In this document: in pieces, positions 41,406-52,664 of the stretch | Numbering within the stretch: position 1 is the stretch's first letter | Layout of the letters: every line of letters begins with the position of its first letter | Source of the DNA: Athripsodes cinereus | Lineage: Eukaryota > Arthropoda > Insecta > Trichoptera > Leptoceridae | Assembly: GCA_947579605.1 (NCBI GenBank) | Contig: OX388329.1 | Span: 25,252,299-25,316,298, forward strand | DNA: 64,000 nucleotides | Reading direction: 5' to 3' | Translations under genes and position numbers: made by a program | The notes under the pieces: generated by a model | What the model saw: only the letters and a program-made list of their open reading frames with translations | What the model was told of the DNA's origin: nothing | Database searches by the model: none

Positions 41406-43643
41406 TTTCTGAGTTCGGGCATTTCGCTTTATGTTCAGTGGTAATTTTAATATCAATACACAATACCTACTACTACGCATATACATACCTAGTTGGGTAT
41501 TTTAATAGTATACATAATATCATAACAGCCCTGTTTGTTTGTCTGCTTGAATATTAATTTCAGTTTATCCATTTAGATAATGACTTTGAGTATGAAGTAG
41601 ATAAAATTATTGTACGTAATGCTGTTAGGAAGTAAAAATATTACGTGAGTATCATAATATGGGGAAAACGTAACTAAAATTTATTGTATATTTTCATCCT
41701 AAGCTGGGGATGCATATTACTCTAAAACACGCGTTCAAAACATCGATAAAGGGCAACTTTAAAAAAAGACAATCGAAAAAATTTCCACATGTTTTTTACA
41801 AGGTATTTCAGCATAAATTGATGTTTTTGTAAAAATAGGTACAAACATATTTTTTTTATCACAAAAAAAACTAATAATATTCTAGCTGGAATTTAAAGTA
41901 CCAAAAAGTCAATTAGGTACTATGCAATAATTATGTGTGTTGAAATATTCCAAACTTTCGTTTTGTGTTCTTTCATTCAAAAATATAAATTTATAACATA
42001 CATATAACACCCAACAGGTACATACACAATAAACAATGCTATCGTATAGAAACGTTGCAGTCCATTCCTATATAGAGATTTTTTTAGAAATTGGTGTTAT
42101 ATGTAGGAATTACAAGAAGACGGAACGCGGTGGTAGACCATGACTCGCTAGATACTCTTATTTAGGTATGTGTCTAGCATCCTTAATTTTATTTAAAAAT
42201 AATTAATGAATGAAGTTACTCCATTTGAAAAAACAACTTTTGATGTTTCCAATATGAAACTACCTAGTTGGTATCGACAATCGATGCTTTCGGTACAAAA
42301 CATCGCTTTAATTTTGGCATCCCTTTTTATATTATAGAATAACATGTGAAAAATGGTGTTAGTATCATTTTAGTTAATTTGATTTATACGAATATAGAAT
42401 CAAATTCAAAATAATAATAATAATATACACTGAAAAGTTGTGTTGTTTGAAAATAAATTATAATATTTTTGACTGGGAATATTATCATACATAACAATAA
42501 TCATAAAAGCGTACCTACCTACAGTAATAAACACATACATAGATACACATTAGATATATTGATAAACGAATTTACAGTTCTTTTTAATAACATTAAGGAA
42601 TGAATGAAGTATTTGTGTATCTACCCATCGCTTCATATTGTATCCCTTGTGACGTAACCAGAGAAGATGAAACGGTTATTTAATCTGCCCTTAGACATTA
42701 TCTTTTTATCCTTTACATTCATGCATTCAGGATAACTGTATTCCAATTATTTTGATAATGTTGAATGAATAATAATTTATCTATCTTTTTTCTCATACAA
42801 AAAGGACAAAACGTTTATTTTATGTACATTTTCGCTTCCTGCTAACCACACAATTATTCATAAAAGTGCATAATTTTTTCTATATAAACATGCGGTTTTT
42901 CGTTAGAAATTGATTTATTGATGATCTTGATGATTGATGGATGACACAGGTTTTGATATTCCTGTAATCCATCCATATGTGAGTAAGAGTTGCCCTTACA
43001 GTGATCAAATACACGTGGTTTTAGGAAGATCGTACTTTTTATAGTAACTTATGGGGAAATCAAATTATCTGATGCATTCGATTAAAAATATATGTGTACT
43101 TATTGATTTATTTTTAAAAAATGATTTTGTTCTTCCGTATGACATCATTGAATTAAAATTCGTACATCAAAGAGCTTCCGTTTTCAAAGTCGGCTTGTAA
43201 ATTTAATTTAAGTACGTTGTCACATATTATATATGAAAATAGTTTTCAGTGTAGGTTATGATTCAATAATAATGCAAGTTTGCTGAGAAATCAACCATTT
43301 ATCATTCTTTGGTACAAAGTTTACTGATTATATGCTTTTAGTGACGTCCGCTTTGATTCTGAGATATATTTTTAAAATATAACAATTTGTGGAAAACCTT
43401 TGTCACTTTGTTTGTTTGTTTGTTTTAGGAAAAACATATTATATTATAAACATATCGGTAAAAGAAAAAATAAACAATAATGAATTGTACACTTTGTGAT
43501 GTGTACACTTATAAATGGGGCAATGTATTGATGCCTTATTTGACTATATTGTTTGTTGTTATGTATATATATATGTTGTCTGTAGTGCCTCAGTTCCATT
43601 CTTAGAGTAATCGCAACTATTTGTTTGCTTTTTGAATTCAAAA
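41406..43643. other. AT-rich sequence without recognised feature
   Basis: About 2.2 kb with no repeat match and no credible frame. A short AT dinucleotide run lies at about 43563-43573. Confidence 0.45.
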
Positions 43644-43800
43644 CTATGTGAATGGACCATGCCACACTTGTTGGAGTGTCCATTGTGCCCTGTCACATGC
43701 ACTATGGAGGATATTTTTGACGCATCTCCACCTGCTGTGCGTTTTGCTCAGTAGGTACTGAGGATCAGTTTGGTTGGTTTTTTTCTGGGTTTCGACATGA
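43644..43800 (+). pseudogene. LINE ORF2 C-terminal zinc-knuckle-like fragment
   Basis: The plus strand reads TMPHLLECPLCPVTCTMEDI, then FDASPPAVRFAQ and a stop. This is the HLLxCPxC...CTxEDL...A...A.(F/Y) block that ends many R1/Jockey-type LINE ORFs. The same block, with a few changes, is at 46905-47045 on the minus strand and, more distant, at 54085-54365. Only the last 40 or so residues are left. Confidence 0.7.
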
Positions 43801-44794
43801 TAGATAAGCGAATGGTTTGAACTTAATTTTATAATTCGGATGAAAAAAGAGGTATTCAAACACAATATAAAAAATATTTTATTCACTGTATCTGTGTTAA
43901 GGAAGTAGCATTTCATAATGTCCGGGATTGACAGACGAAAGACGTCTGTATCATTAAAAAAAAAGAATTTTTCAGTAGGTATAAATTATTTTCGTTATAA
44001 AGTATTAAACACTTAGTATTAAACTTTGGTGTTAGGTGGCTATGAAGTTAAATAACATTGTATACGAGTACTATATTTATATAGTGTTATTTGATCATAA
44101 TATTATTTCTAGTCATAGTATATAAACTACTAAGAGTGTGTAGTATCTACCAGCTAGGGTGAGGAAAATGCTATCGGCAAGTATGAGTTTGTGGCATATT
44201 ATATTATGATAATTATTAATGGCGAAGCTTACCTACTACTAATATAATGTTCCTTGGTTGTTGTTGTTGTTGTATTTAGTGTTGTACTGAAAATTCTCCT
44301 AGTATCATACACTACAACTTCAGTTTAACTTACAAAAATGCGGCCGTTGTGAGTCCAACTTCAAATTTCTTAACTTGTGAATCATGAGACTTCAGGCTCG
44401 ATTTTTGTCCAGAAAACAGAAAGAAATAACCTGTTTTAAGTTTTACTGAATCTAGGTCCCTTCAAGCTACTCAATACATGTGGCATCTCCTGTGTGTACA
44501 AATTCGCTAGTATAGAAATTAGAATTGCATAAATGGAAGTCGCCAAACTTCTTCAATATCCAGGCGGTCGGTGAATCTTATTCATAAGCTAGGTTAATCT
44601 GTATGAAATGTCTTTACGTATGTTATGTTATCTTCTTATTAATTGAACACATGCATTTTTGAATGTTCATAATATTCTACAATGCACTTCCGTTACTTGC
44701 TTATTTGTTGAATACTAAAAATATCCAAAATGTTTCGAAACTGTTACATAGTTAATCCCTTCAAGGTAAATTATTACAAACACATGAAACATAT
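43801..44794. other. AT-rich sequence without recognised feature
   Basis: A TTG microsatellite (GTTGTTGTTGTTG) is at about 44259-44271. No coding signal. Confidence 0.45.
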
Positions 44795-44985
44795 GAAACT
44801 AACATACAAAGCTCGAAAAAGACATTGTTACCTTATTTGATAGTACCTTACAAGAGACTTTAATCTTCATCGTTTCCTCTTGATGTAGTGTGGTTTGACC
44901 ACCTGGGAAATTTCCAAATAAAATGAAGTTGTCTTATGAACTAAAGTAACATTATTATCTGACCTCATACAATGGCAAGTTATTG
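44795..44985. repeat. Rep-C, weak inverted pair of arms
   Basis: The left arm has ATATGAAACTAACATACAAA and AAAAGACATTGTTACCTTAT. The right arm reversed has CATTGTATGAGGTCAGATAA and AAGACAACTTCATTT. The arrangement is as in 31495-31880 but without a recognisable tRNA-like core. Confidence 0.45.
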
Positions 44986-45400
44986 TTAAATTTTATGGCA
45001 ACATAATAATTTTTGTTCTGTATTTTTTTATACGTTTGGCATTCTGATCCTACAGATTCAATTTATTACTATGCAATTATTTTGCATACAATTTGCAAAA
45101 CGTAACAAAAAAATATCGGCGTAGACAATAAGATACCAATCTCTTTGATCGAAGACCATGATATTGATTTGCTTTCGTAGATCTGAAGACTTTGTTCCAT
45201 TTTTAAAAAGCAATTAAAACTCGTCTTGCATTGATGATTTAATTTCAAGCAATCTTTCCCAGAAAATTCTTTATAGAGAAGTTTGTATGTACTAACTAGC
45301 TAGCTGCTGTATTTAATACAAACGGTAAACCTAGACTTTCCTCTGTACCTCATGGTACCAGGCCGCCAGCAGCGCCACCATCGTATCATTTCAACATTCG
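44986..45400. other. Sequence with a GC-rich patch at 45355-45390
   Basis: The patch CCAGGCCGCCAGCAGCGCCA lies directly left of the TIR transposon. It may be an older element remnant; not assigned. Confidence 0.4.
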
Positions 45401-45721
45401 ATAATAATTGAATCGTGTATTTCAGAAAGCCCAAAACTCCATAGAATCAATTTATTGGGAAATCGAAAAAAAGTGAATACTGCAATTTTTTTGTGGGAAA
45501 CGTATTTTTGTGTATGAGAGAGAAATATAGTTTTAATGCTAACGGATACGATAAGAGTAAAAAATGAAACACATTTAAGTTTCTTTATTTATTTTTTAAG
45601 TTTTGAAATTGTTGGATTTTTGGTGTTTCTGCAATACACGTATTTATGGGTGAACATAAAAGTAAAAAAAATCTGTTTTTATATAAAAAAAAATTTCAAA
45701 TTAAAATAACAATAATAAAAA

Positions 45722-46350
45722 TTAATCTTCATCTGGGCTAGCATCTTTATTGGGGTCACATGTCAGCCAATTAAAAAATTCTGTGTAAAATGCTGAAATT
45801 CCCTCCTCATCGGGAATATACTTTTCAAGTTTTTTTATGTCCTGCATTTTCAACGTATTTATTGGTATACAGCCTTGTGTGTACACTTGGAAAAATACTA
45901 AACGAATCATTAGTACGGTACTATCAGATTTGGACCAGATATCATACATACGATTCATTGGTATAAATCTATAATATTCACTCTTCGCAAACAAATCATT
46001 GGTAAATTTACCAACAACTTGTTTGCGAAGAGTTTATATTATAGATTCGTACTAATGAATCGTTTGTACGATCTCTGGTCCTAATCTGATAGTACGTACC
46101 TACCAATGATTCGTTGTGAAATTTCGTTAGTATTTTTCTCAGTGTATGCTGTTTTTGAGGGAAAACGAATAATATCTCTATTACTATTGCGTAGCCTAAA
46201 AGAGTGATCTTGGAAACCATCAATAAAGTTTTTTTTTATGACAACACCTTCATGTTCCCAAGAATGGATAAAGTGGCGAAACTGAGATATTTGAAAGCCA
46301 AGCTTTTGATCTCTTGAAATATTTTTTTTTCCATTGATTTTCCCAGTGTT
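45722..46350 (-). pseudogene. Transposon-encoded protein, C-terminal part, split by a MITE
   Basis: Two minus-strand segments (46350-46147 and 45883-45722) form one frame of 121 codons plus stop once the 261-bp MITE and one TA copy are set aside. The first part reads RDQKLGFQISQFRHF, SWEHEGVVIKKNF and DGFQDHSFRLRN. The second reads GCIPINTLKMQDIKKL, KYIP, FYTEFFNWLTCDPN and an acidic end. The order (V.VK..F...F...L, pI..lK..DL..L.kyIP, FY) resembles the C-terminus of an insect transposon-encoded protein family, which I cannot name. A TGA bounds the frame upstream at 46351-46353, where noncoding terminal repeats begin, so the N-terminal and catalytic parts were lost by internal deletion. Confidence 0.6.
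45882..46146. mobile_element. Palindromic TA-MITE, complete, nested
   Basis: A 261-bp element (45884-46144) flanked by TA on both sides (45882-45883, 46145-46146), as in Tc1/mariner-type MITEs. The ends are CACTTGGAAAAATACTAA and, reversed, CACTGAGAAAAATACTAA. The whole element is a long palindrome centred on TTGGTAAATTTACCAA (about 46000-46015). It is the second copy of the family at 33653-33870. It interrupts the transposase-like frame exactly and without loss. Confidence 0.88.
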
Positions 46351-46850
46351 TCACTATCGTATATTCAGAGTGTATTGCAGAAACACCACAACTCCCGGAT
46401 TTTTGGTGTTTCTGCAATACATGAAATTTTTGGCGGTTTATTTGTTGTATTGAATTGATGAATTTTTGATGTTTCTCTTCACTATAACATGTGTCTACCC
46501 ATTAACAATTAAATTCTGCAAAAAAGTGAAATTCGAAAAAATGGGAGTTTTGGGGTTTCTGAAATACACGATTCAATTATTATAATATACAACACAATGT
46601 AAAAACATACACTCTACTGTACTATATTATTACTAAGTATATTATAACCTTATGATATTGACAATAATAATAATAATAATTCGAGTAATATACGCCTTGG
46701 TGCTTTGCTGTACTTATTCAAAAATACCCGAACTATATAGCTCTTCATGCATGCATACTAACACCAGCAACGATTTTGATCCGAATCACCACTAATATTA
46801 TATATCTACTTCGTATGCCTACTTGATATAATAAAAATTAGTCGTAGAAC

Positions 46851-47120
46851 TAGTGATGAGATTGGATATCTGATCCGAGATCCTTTACCGAATTATTTAT
46901 TTATCGTGTCGAAACCCAGAAAAACAATCAAACTGATCTCCCGTACTGGGCAAAACGCACAGCACGTGGAGATGCGTCAAAATATCTGGGACAATGGACA
47001 GGGCACAATTGACACTCCAACAAGTGTGGCATGGTCTGAATAATTGCCGAATAATTAGATATCTGAATATCCTAAAGCCAATAATCGATTATCAAGATCC
47101 TTTTTTTTAAGATCCTGCTA
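46851..47120 (+). mobile_element. Possible hAT-like element with nested LINE piece
   Basis: Starts TAGTGATGAGATTGGATATC, followed by a GATCCGAGATCC palindrome. Similar self-complementary words (AATAATTAGATATCTGAATA, AATCGATTATC, AAGATCC) resume at 47043-47115, after a LINE fragment. No target duplication was found and the right terminus is uncertain. Confidence 0.4.
46905..47045 (-). pseudogene. LINE ORF2 C-terminal fragment
   Basis: Reverse complement of the block at 43644-43800, with a small deletion and several substitutions. CCATGCCACACTTGTTGGAG and GACGCATCTCCACGTGCTGT are readable on the minus strand, and the terminal GGGTTTCGACACGATA matches GGGTTTCGACATGATA. It sits inside the possible hAT-like element. 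Confidence 0.7.
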
Positions 47121-47352
47121 CTGTAATAACTTGTTTAATGAAAAGTGAATTATTCTATATGGATGATATCTTATGATTGGCATGTTTATAATATTAGGAG
47201 ATGATGAGCAAATTCCGATACAGACTAATGTCTTAATATTGTGAGGGGACAGTATAATTAGGATAGTATATCATATACATATACAGGGGATAGTATATCT
47301 TCTATTAGTATTAAATATTAATGTTTTTATTGTATAATATTATCATTTAATC

Positions 47353-47943
47353 GTGGTAGAAAAAGAACAATCTGTATTAATTATAAATAAAACACTTATT
47401 TATAGTATAGTAATAATTGCAAATAGAAACATATCCACCACATCTAAAAGGTTGGTGCACTCTGCTATCTTAGTGCCAACACTTATGTATGCAAGTGAGA
47501 CGTGGACATGGTTAAAAAAGGATGAAAGTGGCATAAATGCAGTGGAAATGAGATCGTTGAGAAGGATGTGTGGCAAGAGTCTGAGAGATCGTGTGCGTAA
47601 CAGTGATATACGAAAGGAATGTGGAATGAAAGTTGGTGTAATAACAAAGATGAATGTAAATAAGTTAAGATGGTTTGGGCACGTGGAAAGAATGAATGAG
47701 GACAGAATGACTAAGAAGATATATTTGGCTGAGAGGAATGGTGCTCGGAGACGCGGACGTCCGAGGATTAAATGGCAAGATCATTTAAATCAAATCCTAC
47801 AGGACGGTCACGTGTTGAGCACATTGAACAGGAGAGCATGCATGAGGAATTGTATGACAGTGACGGAAGCGAAAGATGTATGCAAGGATAGAAGGAAGTG
47901 GCGCTCGATCCTTTCTGCCTACCCCGCGAGGGAAGCGGCGTGA
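47353..47943 (+). pseudogene. C-terminal fragment of RTE-1 reverse transcriptase ORF
   Basis: A 196-residue open frame. The first roughly 19 residues come from the host MITE arm and flank; the LINE part begins near residue 20. Motifs: STTSKRLVHSAILVPTL at 28-44, YASETWTW at 46-53, MRSLRRMCG at 66-74, RDRVRNSDIR at 78-87, LRWFGHVERM at 105-114, the basic RRRGRPRIKW at 132-141, NRRACM at 159-164 and CKDRRKW at 177-183. The end SAYPAREAA is the conserved SAYPSG-like terminus of RTE elements widespread in Lepidoptera and other insects. Endonuclease and polymerase core are absent. The frame is intact, so the insertion is young. Confidence 0.88.
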
Positions 47944-48128
47944 TGGTATGTATGTATGTATGTATATAGTATATCCACAGTGACTTATTATTGGACGCGA
48001 GCCGGCTTTCAAGTGAAAAAGCTTTTCGCTAGCCTGATGATGAGAGCGGAAGCTCTTGAAAGCCGGCTCGCGTCCAATAAAAAGTCACTGTGGATATACT
48101 ATAAATAAGTGTTTTATTTAGAATTAAT
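47376..48128. mobile_element. Foldback MITE with 73-bp arms, split by RTE-1
   Basis: The right arm (48056-48128) pairs with a left arm that is in two pieces, 47376-47409 and 47974-48012, separated by an RTE-1 insertion. With the insertion set aside, both arms are 73 bp with about two mismatches. Diagnostic words are AAATAAAACACTTATTTATA, TCCACAGTGACTTATTATTG and GGACGCGAGCCGGCTTTCAA. The loop of about 43 bp (48013-48055) is GC-balanced and includes GCTAGCCTGATGATGAGAGC. There is no coding capacity, and the element's own target duplication is not clear. Confidence 0.88.
47401..47973 (+). mobile_element. RTE-1: 5'-truncated insertion with 9-bp target duplication
   Basis: TATAGTATA at 47401-47409 and 47965-47973 brackets a 555-bp insert (47410-47964) that ends GGCGTGATGGTATG followed by a TATG microsatellite. 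The pre-insertion sequence can be checked directly against the intact right arm of the host MITE (48096-48128). RTE-1 3' ends also occur at 2037, 14865, 30540, 36588, 55568 and 57945. Confidence 0.92.
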
Positions 48129-48887
48129 TCAACATGAATTTCCACCAAGTACCGTCGGTTGAAAATATCAACTTTATAGAAACATCTGTCTTAATCACTA
48201 AATGCGTATAATATTAAATTGAAAAATGTATTTAATTCAAGTACAATCTGGTATATGTCCGAATATTGACTGGATAAAACGGATAGCGTACAATTGTCGG
48301 ATATCCATTTCATCTCCATTGAAGACCTACTAAAACACTGTACTTCTACTGCAAATAATAATAATAATAATATCTAGATGTAATAGTACTTATCTACGAT
48401 AGTAAGTTGGTACTTGTCTGCTGTGCTTTAAACTAAAACTTACATGATCAAACTGTTCCAGTACCTAGCCTTAGTAAAATGGTAGCTACTTGTACCTACA
48501 TACATTCAGTGCAGTAGGTAACTACAAAGGCTTTGTTAATAATTTTAGAAATGAGTATGTTCTATGGACACTTTAGCTTTATTATGTAATGTTTTTTAGA
48601 AAATATACAAATATTTTAAAGAAATTAATATTTATGTAATTCTTAGAAGTGATGAAAAAGATTTTATTATACTCCCAAGTTCAAAGGATTTTTTTGTTTA
48701 TTTGTTATGATTGTTGAATGTAACAATATTTCACATAAACTTTGTTGTTTTATAATTTATTTTCAATTGCGTCATCGCAAAGTGTCAAAACATTTAATTT
48801 AAAGAGTAGATGATGTAGCACTCTTAGCTTATACTGGAATGAAATACTAGAATGTTGGCTGACCTCAGAAATAAATGCAGTAAAATG
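48129..48887. other. AT-rich sequence without recognised feature
   Basis: A short AAT run lies at about 48356-48370. No coding or repeat signal. Confidence 0.5.
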
Positions 48888-49480
48888 TAATTAAAAATTA
48901 ATGTGAGTAAGAGAAAAATCATGTCTACCACAAATCTTATCAAACCGATTACAATCGAAGGTCAAAATATCACAAAAGTTCAGTCTTATGTCTATTTGGG
49001 ACACTCTGTAAAACTGGGAAGGGATAATATGGACTTGAACTGGAAAAACGACGAGCTGTAAGATGGACTGCATTTGATAAATTATCTAATATACTTACTT
49101 TAATATCCAAATATTCCCATCCAACTGAAAAAGAAAACGTTCGATGCGTGTGCTCACCTATGAATTTAAGACGTTCGCCTTAATAAAATGAATCATCTTT
49201 AAACTCCAGACAACACAAAGCAATGGAGAAAAGAATATTAAACATCTTAATCAAGGACCGTAACACGAAACTTTGGATACGGGAAAAGACCAAAGTAACA
49301 GATGTGGCTCAAAGAATTCCAGATAAAAATTGGAACTGAGCAGATCACGCATATCTGATGAAAGATGGGCAAAGAGGATGATAAATTGGAGGCCTAGAAC
49401 ATGACGGTTGAGCGTGGGTCAACTCCAGACAAACTTTTTTAGAAGACACGTAAAAAGTGGCGGACTACAAGAAAAAGTAA
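48888..49480 (+). pseudogene. Heavily decayed RTE-type ORF C-terminus
   Basis: Despite many stops and indels, the motif order of a common RTE-type LINE is readable. KRKIMSTTNLIKPITIEGQN is followed by VQSYVYLGHSVKLGRDN, a W/GxL(S) piece, IPIQLKKKTFDACA (usual form: ip.clKrkvfd.cv), a KQWRKEY/LIKDR block, KIGTEQITHI (usual: kwnWagHiaR), DERWAKRMINWRP read across a frame change, then KWRT. It is the most degraded LINE in the window and belongs to a subfamily distinct from RTE-1, -2 and -3. Confidence 0.75.
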
Positions 49481-51700
49481 ATAAGGTAGGGTAACCTTAT
49501 AAATGTGATAAATGATACCTAAATTGAAAGAATTTTCATGATAGGTTATCAAAATAAACAACTGTGTTGGTAAATATTTTCTGCAACATAAATTTAAAAT
49601 CAGTAATTGCAAGTAGGTATTTGGCTCAGTTTAGAAATTTATTCCTGAAAATGTGAGTCGTAATATTTTACAGCCATGATCCGAGTATATAAATAGTTAG
49701 GGCATAGTCTGATTATGTACATACTTACTTACTGTCTAGCACTAACTCTGTTAAAGAGGGATTATTTTATGAGTAGCGATCGAAATACAAAATAATATGT
49801 ACTCACTTGGTTGTTATCGAGATCGGCTGACAGAGATCGCGAGATGGGTAATATAAGGATTATCATATACGAGTATATTAGCATCACAATATCTCACATC
49901 AAACTACGTTTATCATGTTTAAACTATCGAACTATCCTTCACTACTGAATATACTAGCAGAAGGTATATTAAAACCTTTTTTAATCCCTGAAATCTTCTA
50001 AGAACTATTTTTTTCTATCAAAATATCAATCTACTAAATTATGCGTTTGTAAATTGTATAAGTTTTTCCTGATTGTATGCAACATCATGTGCAATTCTTG
50101 TTCTATTTGCGCCTTTTGAGTTATATTAAAAAAAAAACAATCTTTCCAATCATACTTTAATATTCATGTATGTAAAATATTTTTCAATCAATAGTTTATA
50201 ATAAAACACATAAGTAATATAATATAAATCATTTTTTCAAATCATCAGTAACTCAATAATTACCTACATTCATCATTAAATAAATAGACAATAAAAAACA
50301 TAGGTTAACCATACTTATACACATATAATTGTAAAAAAGCTATAAATATAATAAAATAAAGTGCTTCATAGCACGCTTATAGCTCAAAGAATATCTTTTA
50401 GGTATCCTCATTATGTTGTACTTGTATAGTTGACAAGGAGAATCGAGTACCGTACTATCTTAATCCTTATATTATATATCTACAATTTATTGAATATTGC
50501 AACCCAATTGTGCAGTATTAGAATTATGTACTTCAAACGAATAATGCTTCTCATGTGTACTTATCACCAATTCGATTATTCATATTGTCATCTATATCGG
50601 CTTTGTAGTCTCATCAAAGGAGTCATAGTTTTGTGATATTCTCAGAACTTAATTTGAACCTATGTACTGAAAATGCAATTTAAATTGGATTTCATATTCA
50701 TAGACATAAGGATATACAGTAAATTAATTTTATTATATTTGTTAAAAAATAAATATATTTCATTTTTGTGAAAGCATAATTACATTTAAAAATTAGTAAA
50801 ATATCTAGTTGACACTATAGATCTTGACTTGATGAATGATCTCTTTTATCTGACATCCTACAACAAGATGTTATGACTTAATTCTCTCCTGTGGTCATTG
50901 GAAACAGTTTACTCGAGACTGAAGGACGAAGAGGTGCAAGGAAATTACTATATTCATCAATGGACACAAAAGGGATGATAATGAAGACTCCAATTTCAAA
51001 TTACAACATGATTTTCGAATGCAAAATGTATTGAAGCAAATTAATCATAAGTTTGCAATGCATATGTGCAACATGACAATTACATTACTTTGCAAGGCCT
51101 AAACCTAAAATTCGTCAACCAAAATTTCAAATTCTACCGCTTGGAGTGTTATATAATATATTATTTGATAATATGCCAAGTATTAATAATACTCACCATT
51201 TGTTCGCATTTGTTGCCACCCGACCTGTCCTACTTTCACCCCTCTTCAAAAATAATAATTATCAATTTTCAAACTCTTAACCTTTTCATAACTTTAATAG
51301 CGGACAGAAACACGATTATGTTATTTTATAGTAATCATTATGGATGAGTGGAGTTGAAAACCATTCTTTCAAGAATCATCAGTATGCACAGAATAAAAAT
51401 ATTATTTTATTACAGTTATCACAAACTGACTCACAAAGAAAAAACGTCAACGAGCATGTATTCGATGTTTCAGTTTTATTAATACCTGAGATTTATTTTA
51501 CAGATACGCCTTTAATTTTTATTAAAGCAAATACCATTGACGTTTATTACTTGTCTTTTTGCCTCTGTTGCATGATTGATCATAGTTTTCCATTTCTCCC
51601 GACACACATTACTTCCACTACTGTTAAACTAGCGGCAGATCTCATTCGAGCTTTCTCCTCAAATGGAATTGTCTAATAGATTAATATCTATTTATCTACA
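49481..51700. other. AT-rich sequence without recognised feature
   Basis: About 2.2 kb. The frames at 51066-51347 and 51344-51676 are 93 and 110 codons long but show no family motif; they are probably chance openings. Confidence 0.4.
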
Positions 51701-51765
51701 CCATCATACATCTCTCACACGTGGAGTGGTCAGTCAATGGACCAACCGCGTGTTAATTAAAATAA
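51701..51765 (-). repeat. Possible Rep-A 3' remnant
   Basis: CACCATCATACATCTCTCAC, ACGTGGAGTGGTCAGTCAAT and GGACCAACCGCGTG follow the spacing of the Rep-A 3' end, with heavy divergence. Confidence 0.4.
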
Positions 51766-52664
51766 TCCGCATGGAATAATCTCCCATCAAACCGTAAACT
51801 GAAAGTCGGGCTTCTTTCAAGCTTTCAAACTGTTCAAGTGAAAATGACTTCCTCAAAAACAGCTTTTGAAACCCATCACTTTTTACCTCCATTGAAATTT
51901 TATTCCAGCACAACTATGATAAATGTCTTATAAGTAAACACATGACTAACTTTTTTATGAAACGAACAAATGAGACTGTGACACATGTTTTAGAATCTCT
52001 CTTATTGTGTTTGAATTTTCGATAGTTTCAAACTCCCTTAGTTTCAGTTCATTCGTTTCCATCCCTTTTCTTAATATGTTATAATCAATCTAATACAATA
52101 TAGTGTCTTAGACTAGTAAAGTACAATAAGTTGTTTTTGTTGTTGTTTGTTTCAGTCTACTTCTACTACGTATTACTAATACTATTTCTAGTCATCGCAT
52201 TAAATTTGATTGTTTACACCGACACGCGAAATTTCGATGATGATAATAATCTTTAAACCTTCCCTTGATTATATTGTTATATTGATTATAGTTTAAAGCA
52301 ACTATAAACTATAAGACATATTGTACAATTATCTAATTTGAAGATGAAAATGTATAAAAATCGTTTTGAACAATTGTTCTGGTCGAACCATTTCATTTTT
52401 AAGTATCAACTCAACTCAATCAACCTGTTTAGTACACGACTGAAACCAGCTTCAAATAAGTCATCTTTTCTACGATATTCTAAACGCTGATATCGTTATC
52501 GTAGAAATTCAAAGTTGATATCCCGTATTAATAAATAATAATAAAATTAACTGTTTATTTTGTACACAGATATTAAAATTACTTCCGTATAATAATTAAT
52601 TCACTACATAATGGTTTATTTGTTCACAGAGTTGAGCAATATTAAAACTGAATATTCAATGTTC
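51766..52664. other. AT-rich sequence without recognised feature
   Basis: No coding or repeat signal. Confidence 0.45.

Larger units (their letters stand above)
45401..46583. mobile_element. TIR DNA transposon with internal repeats, deleted derivative
   Basis: Inverted ends of about 41 bp with one mismatch: ATAATAATTGAATCGTGTAT and TTCAGAAAGCCCAAAACTCC on the left (from 45401), and the same reversed on the right (to 46583). TA at 45402-45403 and 46581-46582 is a possible target duplication, but the ends are symmetric so the exact boundary is ambiguous. A related inner word, GTGTATTGCAGAAACACC, occurs at 45614-45639 (reversed), 46370-46396 and 46398-46421 (reversed). These are probably transposase-binding repeats. 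The interior holds a transposase-like C-terminal frame on the minus strand, itself split by a MITE. Without the MITE the element is about 0.9 kb, too short for a full transposase. Confidence 0.8.

Noticed and set aside
42240..42330. ATCGAT/GGTATCG-type repeat as a hAT-like end
   Set aside because: No TAGTGATG start, duplication or partner found.
51066..51676. Two consecutive frames of 93 and 110 codons as a gene
   Set aside because: No motif, no splice logic and no compositional change relative to the flanks.
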